From: Parietaria judaica
Taxonomy: Eukaryota; Streptophyta; Magnoliopsida; Rosales; Urticaceae
Direction of reading: 5' to 3'
NCBI GenBank assembly: GCA_954871525.1
Contig: OX940872.1
Span: 28,537,993 to 28,601,992, forward strand
DNA length: 64,000 nucleotides
Every line of letters begins with the position of its first letter. The first letter of the stretch is position 1. Under the pieces are notes generated by a model. The model saw only the letters and a program-made list of their open reading frames with translations. It was not told where the DNA came from and did no database searches. Positions 1 through 11,500 of the stretch are shown one piece after another. The translations under genes were made by a program, and so were the position numbers.

Positions 1-689
1 CACTAGACTTTCTAGAGAGAAAATCTTCTTCTAAGAAAACACCGGTTTTGGCAACTATTATTTTTCCTGTGTGTTTTTGATAGAAGTAATACCCAGGAGT
101 TTCCATTGGGTATCCCACAAAGTTACATTTAACCGATTTGGGACTGAGCTTGTCAGACATTAGAGTCTTGACATATGCCTCACATCCCCAGATTCTCATG
201 AAATGCAAATTTGGTATTCTTCCTTTCAACATCTCATATGGGGTCGAAGGAACCGTCTTAGATGGCACACAGTTCAGTGTGGTAGCTGCTGTCATAAGTG
301 CGTGTCCCCATAGGGACTCAGGTAAGTCAGTTTTATTCATCATTGATCGAACCATGTCCAACAAGGTTCGATTTCTCCTCTCAGATACACCATTTAGTTG
401 GGGTGTACCTGAAGGGGTCAGTGATGAAATGATTCCCATGTCACGGAGGTAAGCTTTGAAATCATCGCTCAAGTATTTGCCACCTCGATCAGATCGTATG
501 GCTTTAACTTTTCTTGCTAATTGATTTTCAGCTTCATTCTTGAACTGTTTGAACTTTTCAAGCGATTCAGATTTGTGTTTCATTAAGTATACATAACTGT
601 ATCGACTCAAGTCATCAGTGAGGGTAATGAAATACCTGAAACCTTCTTTATGTAGGTGATGCACTTTTGACAAATCAAAATTTATAGAC
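1..689 (-). pseudogene. Ty1/copia integrase core (partial)
   Basis: Read on the minus strand this stretch encodes a copia-type integrase core that continues past the left edge of the window. The three catalytic acidic positions are visible: Asp in the phrase LTDDLSRY (about 605-630), Asp in IRSDRGGKY (about 475-500) and Glu in NGVSERRNR (about 365-390). Downstream phrases such as SLWGHALMTA and KCNFVGYP are also typical of copia polyproteins. I saw no stop in this frame. Upstream, the zinc-binding HHCC part of integrase and the protease are missing: homology stops near 655-689 and AT-rich sequence follows. That breakpoint makes this copy defective. Integrase would join retroelement cDNA to host DNA; here it is a remnant. 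Confidence 0.85.
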
Positions 690-1121
690 ATTTAAGAATG
701 TCTATAATTTCAGAACTATTGGAACTATAAGATTGTTTTATTTGCCCTTTAGAATTAAATATTTATGACTTATCATAAATCAACACATTAATATTAACAA
801 ACTTAATATCATTGATAATAAAATATTCAAAATATTCTTCCAAAAACAAACTTAATGGAAAATCTAAACATAAATAAATTAATCATTATTCACTTGAAAC
901 TAAAACTTAAGACGTAAAAGAAGAGGGATAACATGGATGTCTTGTTGCACGAACAGGACATTGCAAGTTTTCAGAGTCTCTACTCCTCTTCTTCTTCTTC
1001 TTCTTCCTCTTCCTCTTCTTTATCAGATTCTTCTGTGTGAGAAACAATATTTCAATAACACATGTTAGTAACTAGATTACTACATATTCAATGAATCTTT
1101 AAGATTTTGGTTATAACGTTT
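690..1121. other. AT-rich interval inside the copia element
   Basis: This stretch lies between the broken gag and the truncated integrase, where gag zinc knuckle and protease would be expected. It is AT-rich, has many stops on both strands and shows no recognisable protein. A CTT/TCC-rich microsatellite lies at about 980-1021. The simplest reading is an internal deletion or replacement of the middle of the element. Confidence 0.6.
980..1021. repeat. CTT/TCC microsatellite
   Basis: A run of CTT and CCT triplets on the plus strand. Read on the minus strand it would be a Glu-rich run just after the gag-like frame, so it may be the expanded acidic tail of the old gag protein. Confidence 0.8.
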
Positions 1122-1851
1122 ATACCTGAGCTTGAGGGTTCGACATCGATAGTCTCAGAGACTTTGTCTGGTGAGTCTTTACTCATCTTGGATTTTCTCA
1201 TAGTTTCAATGTCTTCCAATTTCCTTTTCTTTCTACCTTCAAATTTTCTTCGTCAATTTCAAGTAAATCGACGAGGTGGTCAAAGTTGCAGTTTCCTTCT
1301 ATAAGGATGTTAACTGTCTTTCGCAGTTCTGGAATGAGAGACTGGAGTATGCAAAATCTTCTCATGTCTATACCGACATAGAACCCAGATTGTTGAAGTC
1401 TGTCTGCATAGCTCATCAGCGTGTTGTAATGTTCTCTAACGGTACTGTTAATGGACATCTTCACATTAAACAGTTTCCACAACAGCTGGTACCTTCTTGT
1501 GGGGTTCCGATCCCTATAAGTTTTCTCAAGGTATAAGATAGTATCATGTGCATTCAAGCTCTCGATCTCACGTCTTATGATCGGCATCACAGATGACATA
1601 ATTAGTCGGTGAACATGAATGGACTTCATTGTATAATGATGATAGCTAATCCAGTATTCTTTTGAACCTGTATCTCTGTCAGGCATTGTAGGTGGCAAAT
1701 CCTTGGCTATTAAACCAAGATCGTCGTTCCTTAGCATTCTTTTGAATTCCTCTGACCAGGTCATGTAGTTAGAATCGTCAAGACGATTGTTTTCCACTGC
1801 AGCTTTGAACTCTTTCACTGCTTCTGAAGCCATGAGATTCAATGGGTCCAT
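1122..1851 (-). pseudogene. copia gag-like protein (frameshifted)
   Basis: A minus-strand frame starts at 1851 and runs 217 codons to 1198. It has the helical capsid-like pattern of plant copia gag proteins: an N-terminal segment with NYMTWSEEFKRML, then motifs like YLEKTYRDRNPTRRYQLLWKLFNVKM, VREHYNTLMSYADRLQQSG and LIPELRKTVNILIEG. Near 1220 the frame ends after a short out-of-place tail. Shifting frame restores a sensible acidic/Ser-rich continuation to about 1122 (phrases RKLEDIETM and VSETIDVEPSSSG), so I infer a frameshift. The zinc knuckle is absent. It lies about 2 kb downstream of the primer-binding site on the same strand, as expected for gag. Confidence 0.8.
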
Positions 1852-2500
1852 ATCTAATATATATATATAGACAGATAGAGTTAGAGATAATTATATTCTA
1901 CAAATTTAAAAGTAAAATATTCAAGCACAATATTAATTCTAGTATTGACATGTAAATTATAAAATACTTATTATAATAAAGATGTTATATAAAAGTATAT
2001 ATTATAAGGACTTTATATAATATTTCGTGATTTGTTGATGGAAAAGTAACCCTCATCAATTCCATTAACTAGTCACTCAGAGAAAATCAACAATTGCTCT
2101 AATATCCTATATTATCTCTGACGTTTAGAAAAGAAAAACAGTTTTTCATTTATCATTCTAACCGATTTCATTAGAATTGTCTACGATATCTAATCTAATT
2201 AGAGTACTCGTTTAGGTAGACCCACGGGGTGAATAGGCGGACAGTATAGGTCGCCCTACGCGTCTAAAAGAGTGTATAAGAGTACACCCTTGGGTTAAAG
2301 ACACACTCAAAACTTTTCTCAATTAGATCGAGGACCCAGCCGGTGGAATACATAATACCTAATATTTATTGAGGGGTTTTAGGTGATCCTTACTTTTGTC
2401 TTAAACTAAACATAGTTAACTAATTAAAATGTTCTAAGAATTAAGACAATGAATATGTAATAATACATAATCCTATTTTGTAAAAATATACTTCTGAAAG

Positions 2501-2535
2501 TATACATATATATATATATATATATTTATATATAT
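2501..2535. repeat. TA dinucleotide run
   Basis: A short (TA)n tract within the AT-rich part of the copia leader. Confidence 0.8.
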
Positions 2536-3375
2536 TATGAAAATTTTAAAGACAAACCCTTTTATCTTTAAATAAACGATAAATAAATCATTTAAAGATA
2601 AAATATCTTTATTCATGATTTATCTTTTCTATAAATGAATAAAAGATAAAGAACTATCTTTATAGATAAGATATCTTTAATCAAGCTTTGTCATAATACA
2701 AAATAAAAGATAAATAACTATCTTATAGATAAACTATCTTTAATATTAATATATATCTTTTATATCCATTAAAGTTTAGATCTTTTCTATTACTATAATA
2801 AATAAAAGATTATTCATTATCTTAATCTAATTAAGAATTATTGATTATAAATAAAATTTATGAACAAACAATTTGTAAATCAATAAATGAATAACATAAT
2901 ATTAAATGGAAACAAAATTTCATAAGATTGATAATAATATTGAATAAATCATATTTATTAATAATTAATATCATATATTAGATTATCAATATTCATATTT
3001 AAAGATATTTATAATAATTATAAATAAAATAAAAATAAACACTTTAAATCGTATTTTAAAATAATTAAACATAAATATAATTAAATATCTAATACCGGGA
3101 TACGAGCTCGGGATAAACCCGAGCTTGTACGGGTTGCCCTCGGGCAACCCCGGTCACATAAGGGGCAGACCGGGCAGGGCCGAAATTGGCCCTGCCCGGA
3201 AACATTTATTTTGACCCGGATCCGGGTCAAGAAGGACCCAGATCCGGGTCTGTTCGGTGTGGGCCCGGGTCAGTACAGACCCATGCTGAAGCCCCGGGTT
3301 CAACCCGGGTCGGTTGCCCGGGTCAGACTTGGGTTGGGTGTGCCCGGATCATCACGATCCGGGCTGGGCGAAGTG

Positions 3376-3484
3376 GGGCTGGGTTAAAAACCCAGCCCGT
3401 GGGCCTGATCCAATCAGGCCCACCTCGAATTAAAATTGGGCTTGGTTAAAACCCAGCCCGTGGGCCTGATCCAATCAGGCCCAC
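3376..3484. repeat. two-copy ~62-bp tandem repeat
   Basis: Two adjacent near-identical units (from 3376 and 3438) each carry GGGCTKGGTTAAAA, then CCCAGCCCGTGGGCCTG and ATCCAATCAGGCCCAC. Each unit holds inverted pairs (GGGCT/AGCCC and GTGGGCCTGAT/ATCAGGCCCAC), so the RNA would be strongly structured. Confidence 0.8.
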
Positions 3485-3837
3485 ACGATTAAAAAAAAAA
3501 ATTTAATCGGCTAGGGTTTCGAAACCCTAGCCGTCGCCCATTGGCTCCCATCGAATGGGAGCCACAAACGCCGGCGCTACCCGGAACCTTGGCGGCGACG
3601 GTGAAATCGCCGCCGGTTCCGGTGGTGGTGCCGTGGTTTGTTTTTCCCTTTTCTTATTTAATAATACACATTAAAATTAAATAAAAAATCCAATCCCGAT
3701 TCTATATCGGATTCCGAACAACACACAAAATTAATCATAATTAATTTTCTAATGCTCCCACTGAAAATCTAATCATACCAAAAAATTTCTAAAATTATTT
3801 CGGTCAACATATCTAATTTTTGAAAATTACTCAGACC

Positions 3838-3850
3838 GGCTCTAATACCA
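3838..3850 (-). other. primer-binding site, initiator-Met tRNA type
   Basis: The minus strand reads TGGTATTAGAGCC directly inside the LTR edge (one-base spacer). This is one base from TGGTATCAGAGCC, the usual plant copia site complementary to the 3' end of initiator methionine tRNA. It fixes element orientation (minus strand) and the inner LTR boundary. Confidence 0.85.
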
Positions 3851-3851
3851 C

Positions 3852-4488
3852 TGTTGGGTTTTTCGATGACTTTTCTCAATCCCGAGGCGGAAATCACAGG
3901 ATATCATCGAACAATAAACATCTAGAATAATTACGAGAATTAAGATATCGTTTAGAGATCGTTACCAAACTTTGGTACTTTTTGCCAACTGTACCGAATA
4001 ACTGCCGATTCTTTTGATTCTGGAGCTTGCCGAATTTAGGATTTTGCGCCTCAAGTGTTGCGCCTCTATTTTGTCCACCACGTCACTCGAGAACGTCTTA
4101 GATGACCGGAAAACACCTCGGAGGATAGGTTAGATCCTTGTTGGTGTTTAGATGATCACCCGTTGATTGAACCGGGGAGCAAGCCAAAATTCGACTCACA
4201 AGGGAGGGGAGCTCGAATTTCTAGGTGGCTAGGGTTTGTATGTTGTATTTAATTATGAGTCATATTAGGGTATTTATAATACCCTATGGTCATGACCTAG
4301 TGGGCTTTCTAAAAGCCCACCCATTGGGCTTTCTAAAAGCCCAATCATGAATTAATTAATCTCTTATTAATTAATTATGAATCATAATTAATACTTGGGC
4401 CCGTGTGGGCCCATAATGTCGGTTATGGTTATCGGTTCTATATCCGATAACCCGAGAGATCCAATATCGGGTTCGGGCATAACCAACA
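3852..4488 (-). repeat. copia 5' LTR
   Basis: The 637-bp segment begins TGTTGGG and ends CCAACA on the plus strand, giving the TG...CA termini and short inverted ends expected for an LTR, and its inner end abuts the primer-binding site. On the minus strand this is the 5' LTR, so promoter signals should lie here. The partner LTR lies beyond the left edge, so copy divergence and target duplication cannot be checked; the bases just outside the right edge are AATAC. A direct duplication of a GGGCTTTCTAAAAGCCCA unit lies at about 4301-4343. Confidence 0.85.
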
Positions 4489-4499
4489 AATACAACATG

Positions 4500-4565
4500 A
4501 AACACTCTGTAGTTCAGTTGGAATGTTAGTGCACGGGTGAGAGATGGTTATCCGTTCGAAAGATG
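4500..4565 (+). other. tRNA-derived (SINE-like) head
   Basis: A match to the RNA polymerase III A box (TAGTTCAGTTGG, 4510-4521) is followed about 30 bases later by a partial B box (CCGTTCGAAAG, 4552-4562). A full cloverleaf with a proper acceptor stem is not evident, so I read it as a tRNA-derived SINE head or tRNA relic. Confidence 0.35.
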
Positions 4566-4605
4566 GGCTCGGTTGTACGTTCGTTCTCGTAGCCATGATC
4601 GGATC

Positions 4606-4700
4606 ATGATTCGGGTTCGTAGTAAGGCTCGGAACGTGGTCCGGGTTCGGAGTAAGGCTCGGAACATGGTCCGGATTCGGGTCGTGGTTCGGGTATTAGG
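4606..4700. repeat. ~30-bp minisatellite
   Basis: About two and a half units of a CGGGTTCGNAGTAAGGCTCG-type motif with a ~30-bp period. Overlapping open frames on both strands here are by-products of the repeat. Confidence 0.75.
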
Positions 4701-4756
4701 ACAGGTCTCGGTTGGGATATTGGGCCAAAGGGAATTCTGCCTGAGATAACAGGGGT

Positions 4757-5590
4757 CTGGGTAGGCCTGTGCATAAAACCTGAAAATGCGGGTTTTTAAC
4801 CGAAACCGGACCAAATCCGGTTTTAAAAAACCAAAGCCGAATTAAAACCGGGTTAAACCGAAACCAAATTTTAAAAAACCCAAAACCCGGTTAGTAGGTT
4901 ACTAAAACCCGGATTTTTAATTAAAAATATTTAATTTTAATTATAAATTTTTTAAGTGATAGTCTGATTAAAAAACGACATTGGGTACCTCAATCAATTA
5001 GAGTTTTAAACGACATCATAGACAAAAAAAAAAAAGCTAAGGTTTCAATTTCTTTCATCCTCTGACTCTCATTTCGGCTGTTCTCTCTCTACCTCGCTCG
5101 CGCCTCTGTTCTCTCTCTGATCGATTTCGTTTATTACAGTTATGATTTTGTAATTGATGATATTGAAAAGCTAGGGTTTTAGGGATTCAGGGAATTAAGG
5201 ATTAGGGATTTAGGATTTTAGGGATTCATTCTACTGATTATAGTTATGATTGATTTAGGGAATTAAGGATTAGGGATTTAGGATTCTTATTGCTGATTGA
5301 TTTCGTTTATTACAGTTATGATTTTGTAATTGATGATTTTGAAGCCTGGAATAATGATGGGTGAATGAATCAAGTGTTTGGAAGTGTTTCAAGACGTTGA
5401 GATTCATTTTTATGTTTTAAAAATGTTTTTTTTTCCGGGTTAAAAAACCGGAACCGAATAAAATTCGGGTTTGGGTCTTAAATCCGGGTTTTAATTTCAA
5501 AACCGGGTAATTACCCGAACCCGGATTTCCGGGTTTTCCCTTTAAAAAACCAGTTTCGGGTTTGAAAAGTGAAAACCCAGAAATCCGGGT
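4757..5590. mobile_element. hAT-like non-autonomous remnant
   Basis: The segment opens with GGCCTGTGCATAAAACC and has dense CCGGTTT / AACCGG words at both flanks (4790-4920 and 5440-5590), a pattern seen in plant hAT elements. The middle holds a CT-rich leader-like stretch (5055-5130) and a duplicated block containing TTAGGGAATTAAGGATTAGG (about 5185 and 5253). No transposase is encoded and the right end is cut by satellite 1 at about 5591. Family assignment is an inference from end composition. Confidence 0.45.
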
Positions 5591-8500
5591 TCGTGAAATC
5601 AAGGACTTTATCCTAAATATGATGACAAACCTGAAAATATATTTTTAATGTAAAAGGATTTCAATAGCTATGAAAAAAGGATTTGAGAGGTTGGATTTGT
5701 TACGTAGAGCGCAAAAATCAAAAACTAGATGCAAAGGTTACAGCTTTCGTAGTCGACAACTAGCCCAAAGAAAGGCGAAAAAGACTAATATTTATAATTT
5801 GTCGTAAGGTAATTTTAATGGATAAACTAATTGTTATTAGTTCTTATTTTTTGTGTCTATGTTTAGTTTTGTATGTATATAGGGCGCTAAATCGAACACT
5901 CGAGGCAAATAATATATTATTTCTCATGTCAACATATTTTGCTGAAAAATGACGATGAACAAAAAATGAATTTTTTGTTTAAACTTATTTTAACGGCAAT
6001 ACAGAAGGATTATCAATTGGTTGAGTCACGCGGTTTAATTTCATTGAAGAGCGCAAAATTCCGACCGCCGAGACAAATGTTATAGCCTTCGGAAGTCTCT
6101 ACCTAGCCAAAAACTAAAACTCATTGTTTTGATTAAAATAATTACAATATCTGTTAGAACAAAAATGTTAATAGGATTATATATCATATCGAGGTTTGAA
6201 TTTTTATATAGAGCACCAAAAGCAAACACTCGAGGAAAATGGTATAGTGCTCGTGAAATCAAGGCCTTTATCCTAAATATGATGACAAACCTGAAAATCT
6301 ATTTTTAATGTAAAAGGATTTCAATAGCTTTGAAAAAAGGATTTGATGCGTAGTCACGCGGTTAGATTTGTTACGTAGATCGCAAAAATCAAACACTCGA
6401 TGCAAAGGTTATAGCTTTCGTAGTTGAGAACTAGCCCAAAGAAAGGCGAAAAAGAACAAAATTTCTAATTTGTCGTAAAGTAATTTTAATGGTAAAACTA
6501 ATTGTTATTAGTTCTTATTTTTCATCTCAAGGTTTAGTTTTGTATGTATGTAGGGCGCTAAATCGAACACTCAAAGAAAATAATATATTCTTTCTCATGT
6601 CAACATAGTTTGCTGAAAAAATGACGATGAAGAAAAAATGTATTTTTTTGTATAAACTGATTTGAACGGCAATAAAGAAGGATTATCAATTGGTATATTA
6701 ACGCGGTCTAATTTCATTGAAGAGCGCAAAAATCCGACCCCGAGATAAATATTATAGCCTTCGGAAGTCTCTACCTAGCCTAAAAGAGTCCAAAAAAACT
6801 AAAACTCATTGTTTTGATTAAAATAATTTCAATATCTGTTAGATTAAGATTTTTAATGATTATATATCTTATCGAGGTTTGAATTTTTTTATAGAGCACT
6901 AAAAGAAAACATTCGAGGAAAATGGTATAGTGCTCGTGAAATCAAGGCCTTTATCCTAAATATAATGATAAGCCTGAAAATCTATTTTTAATATAAAAGG
7001 ATTTCAATAGCTATGAAAAAAATATTTGATGCGTAGTCACGCGGTTTGATTTGGTACGTAGAGCGCAAAAATCAAACACTCGATGCAAAGGTTATAGTTT
7101 TCGTAGTTGTGAACTAGCCCAAACAAAGGCGAAAAAGATTAAAATTTATAATTTATCGTAAAGTAATGTTAATTCTTAAACTAATTGTTATTAGTTTTTA
7201 TTTTTCGTGTCGAGGTTTAGTTTTGTATGTATGCAGGGCGCTAAATCGAACACTCGAGGCAAATAATATATTCTTTCTCATGTCAACTTATTTTGCTTAA
7301 AAATGACGATGAACCAAAAACGCATTTTATGTATAAACTTATTTGAACGGAAATAAAGAAGGATTATCAATTGGTAGAGTCACACGGTTTAATTTCATTG
7401 AAGAGCGCAAAAATCCGACCGCCGAGACAAATATTATAGCCTTCGGAAGTCTCTACCTAGCCTAAGAGAGTCCGCCAAAACTAAAACTCATTATTTTGAT
7501 TAAAATAATTTCAATATCTGTTAGAACAAGATTTTTATTGACTATATATCACGTCGAGTTTTGAATTATTATATAGAGCACTAAAAGAAAACACTCGAGG
7601 AAAATGGTATAGTGTTCGTGAAATCAAGGCCTTTCTCACAAATATGATTACAAACCTGAAAATCTATTTTCAATGTAAAAGGATTTCAATAGCTATGAAA
7701 AAAAGATTTGATGCGTAGTCATGCGGTTGTATTTGCTACGTAGAGTGCAAAAATAAAATACTCGAAGAAAAGGTTATAGCTTTCGTAGTCGAGAACTAGC
7801 CCAAAGAAAGGCGAAAAAGACTAAAATTTATAATTTATCGTAAAGTAATTTTAATGGTTAAACTAATTGTTATTAGTTCTTATATTTCATGTCGAGGTTT
7901 AGTTTTGTACCTATGTAGGGCGCTAAATCGAACACTCGAGGCAAATAATATATTCTTTCTCATGTCAACATATTTTGCTGAAAAATGACGATGAACCAAA
8001 AATGCATTTTTTTGTACAAACTGATTTGAATGGCAATACAGAAGGATTATCAATTGGTTTAGTCACGCGGTTTAATTTCATTGAAGAGCGCAAAAATCCG
8101 ACCGCCGAGACAAATATTATAGCCTTCGGAAGTCTCTACCTAGCCTAAAAGAGTACACAAAAACTAAAACTCAATGTTTTGATTAAAATAATTTCAATAT
8201 TTGTTAGAATAATATTTTTAATGATTATATATTATATCGAGGTTTGAATTTTTATATAGAGCACTAAAAGCAAACACTCGAGGAAAATGGTATAATGCTC
8301 GTGAAATCAAGGCCTTTATCCTAAATATGATGACAAACCTGAAAATCTATTTTTAATGTAAAAGGATTTCAATAGCTTTGAAAAAAGTATTTGATGCGTA
8401 GTCACGCGGTTTGATTTGTTACATAGAGCGCTAAAATCAAACACCCGATGCAAAGGTTTTAGCTTTCGTAGTCGAGAACTAGCCCAAAGAAAGGCGAAAA

Positions 8501-11500
8501 AGACTAAATTTATAATTTATCGTAAAGTAATTTTAATGGTTGAACTAATTGTTATTAGTTCTTATTTTTTGTGTCGAGGTTTAGTTTTGTATGTATGCAG
8601 AGCGCTAAATCGAACACTCGAGGCAAATAATATATTCTTTCTCATGTCAACATATTTTGCTGAAAAATGATGATGAACCAAAAATGCATTTTTTTGTATA
8701 GACTGATTTGAACGGAAATAAAGAAGGATTATCAATTGGTAGAGTCAAGCGGTCTAATTTCATTGAAGAGCGCAAAAATCGGACCGTCGAGACAAATATT
8801 ATAGCCTTCGGAAGTCTCTAACTAGCCTAAGAGAGTCCACAAAAACTAAAACACATTATTTTGATTAAAATAATTTCAATATCTGTTAGAACAAGACTTT
8901 TAATGATTATACATCATATCGAGGTTTGAATTTTTAGATAGAGCACTAAAAGCAAATACTCGAGGAAAATGGTATAGTGCTCGTGAAATAAAGGCCTTTA
9001 ACCTAAATATGATGACAAACCTGAAAACCTATTTTTAATGTAAAAGGATTTCAATAGCTATGAAAAAAGGATTTGATGCGTAGTCACGCGGTTGGATTTG
9101 GTACGTAGAGCGCAAAAATAAAACACTCGATGCAAAGGTTATAGCTTTCGTAGTCGAGAACAAGCCCAAAGAAAGGCGAAAAAGACTAAAATTTATAATT
9201 TATCGTAAAGTAATTTTAATGGTTAAACTAATTGTTATTAGTTCTTATTTTTTGTGTCGAGGTTTAGATTTGTATTTATGTAGGGCGCTAAATCGAACAC
9301 TCAAGGCAAATAATATATTCTTTCTCATGTCAATATATTTTGCTGAAAAATGACGATGAACCAAAAATGCACTTTTTGTATAAACTTATTTGAATGGAAA
9401 TCAAGAAGGATTATCAATTGGTAGAGTCACGCGGTTTAATTTCATTGTAGAGCGCAAAAATCCGACCGCCGAGACAAATATTATAGCCTTCGTATGTTTA
9501 TACCTTGCCTAAAAGAGTCCACAAAAACTAAAACTCATTGTTTTGATTAAAATAATTTCAATATCTGTTAAAACAAGATTTTTAATGATTATATATCATA
9601 TCGTGGTTTGAATTTTTATATAGAGCACTAAAAGTAAACACTCGAGGAAAATTATATAGTGCTCGTGAAATCAAGGCCTTTATCCTAAATATGATGACAA
9701 ACCTGAAAATCTATTTTTAATATAAAAGGATTTCAATAGCTCTGAAAAAGGATATGATACGTAGTAACGCGGTTGGATTTGGTACGTAGAGCGCAAATAT
9801 TAAACACTCGATGCAAAGGTTATAGCTTTCGTAGTCGAGAACTAGCCCAAAGAAAGGCGAAAAAGACTAAAATTTATAATTTATCGTAAAGTAATTTTAA
9901 TGGTTAAACTAATTGTTATTAGTTCTTATTTTTCGTGTCGAGGTTTATTTTTGTATGTATGTAGGGCGCTAAATCAAACACCCGAGGCAAATAATATATT
10001 CTTTCTCATGTCAACATATTTTGCTGAAAAATGACGATGAACCAAAAATGCATTTTTTTGTATAAAATGATTTGAACGGCAATAAAGAAGGATTCTCAAT
10101 TTGTAAAGTCACGCGGTCTAATTTCATTGAAGAGCGTAAAAATCGGACCGTCGAGACAAATATTATAGCCTTCGAAAGTGTCTAGATAGCCTAAGAGAGT
10201 CCACAAAAACTAAAACTCATTGTTTTGATTAAAATAATTTCGATATCTGTTAGAACAAGACTTTTAATTATTATATATCATATCGAGGTTTGAATTTTTA
10301 TATGAAGCACTAAAAGCAAACACTCGAGGAAAATGGTATAGTGCTCGTGAAATAAAGGCCTTTATCCTAAATATGATGACAAACCTGAAAATCTATTTTT
10401 AATGTAAAAGGATTTCAATAGCTATGAAAAAAGGATTTGATGCGTAGCCACGCGGTTGGATTTGGTGCGTAGAGCGCAAAAATCAAATACTCGATGCACA
10501 TGTTATAGCATTCGTAGTCGAGAACTAATCCAAAGAAAGGCGAAAAAGACTAAAATTTATAATTTATCCTAAAGTAATTTTAATGGTTCAACTAATTGTT
10601 ATTAGTTCTTATTTTTCGTGTCGAGGTTTAGTTTTGTATGTATTTAGGGCGCTAAATCAAACACCCGAGGCAAATAATATATTCTTTCTCATGTCAACAT
10701 ATTTTGCTGAAAAATGACGATGAACCAAAAATGCATTTTTTTGTATAAAATGATTTGAACGGCAATAAAGAAGGATTCTCAATTTGTAAAGTCACGCGGT
10801 CTAATTTCATTGAAGAGCGTAAAAATCGGTCCGTCGAGACAAATATTATAGCCTTCGAAAGTGTCTAGATAGCCTAAGAGAGTCCACAAAAACTAAAACT
10901 CATTGTTTTGATTAAAATAATTTCGATATCTGTTAGAACAAGACTTTTAATTATTATATATCATATGGAGGTTTGAATTTTTATATAGAGCACTAAAAGC
11001 AAACACTCGAGGAAAATGGTATAGTGCTCGTGAAATAAAGTCCTTTATCCTAAATATGATGACAAACCTGAAAATCTATTTTTAATGTAAAAGGATTTCA
11101 ATAGGTATGAAAAAAGGATTTGATGCGTAGTCACGCGGTTGGATTTGGTACGTAGAGCGCAAAAATCAAACACTCGATGCAAAGGTTATAGCATTCGTTG
11201 TCAAGAACTAGCCCAAAGAAAGGCGAAAAAGACTAAAATTTATAATTTATCGTAAAGTAATTTTAATGGTTAAACTAATTGTAATTTGTTCTTATTTTTT
11301 GTGTCGAGGTTTAGTTTTGTATTTATGTAGGGCGCTAAATCGAACACTCGAGGCAAATAATATATGTTTTCCCATGTCAACATATTTTGCTAAAAAATGA
11401 CGATGAACCAAAAATGCATTTTTTTGTATAAACTGATTTGAACGGCAATAAAGAAGGATTATCAATTGGTAGAGTCACGCGGTCCAATTTCATTGAAGAG

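Larger units (their letters stand above)
1852..3837 (-). other. copia untranslated leader, AT-rich then GC-rich
   Basis: Long non-coding region between the primer-binding site and gag of the minus-strand copia element. About 1852-3090 is very AT-rich, with repeated TATCTTT/AAAGATA words at 2560-2830. Base composition changes sharply near 3095 to a GC-rich block (to about 3650) full of short inverted pairs such as GGGTTGCCC/GGGCAACCC. The plus-strand open frame at 3186-3449 looks like a composition artefact. The length is unusual for a copia leader, so nested insertions are possible, but I see no clear ends. Confidence 0.55.

Noticed and set aside
138..452. 104-codon plus-strand frame
   Set aside because: It is antisense to the copia integrase, which has clear family motifs on the minus strand.
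3186..3449. 87-codon plus-strand frame in the copia leader
   Set aside because: GC-rich repeat with inverted pairs, opposite to the direction of the element and without a recognisable domain.
5160..5290. Interstitial telomere repeats (AGGGATTTAGG words)
   Set aside because: Only a resemblance: the block is a local duplication and lacks consecutive TTTAGGG units.
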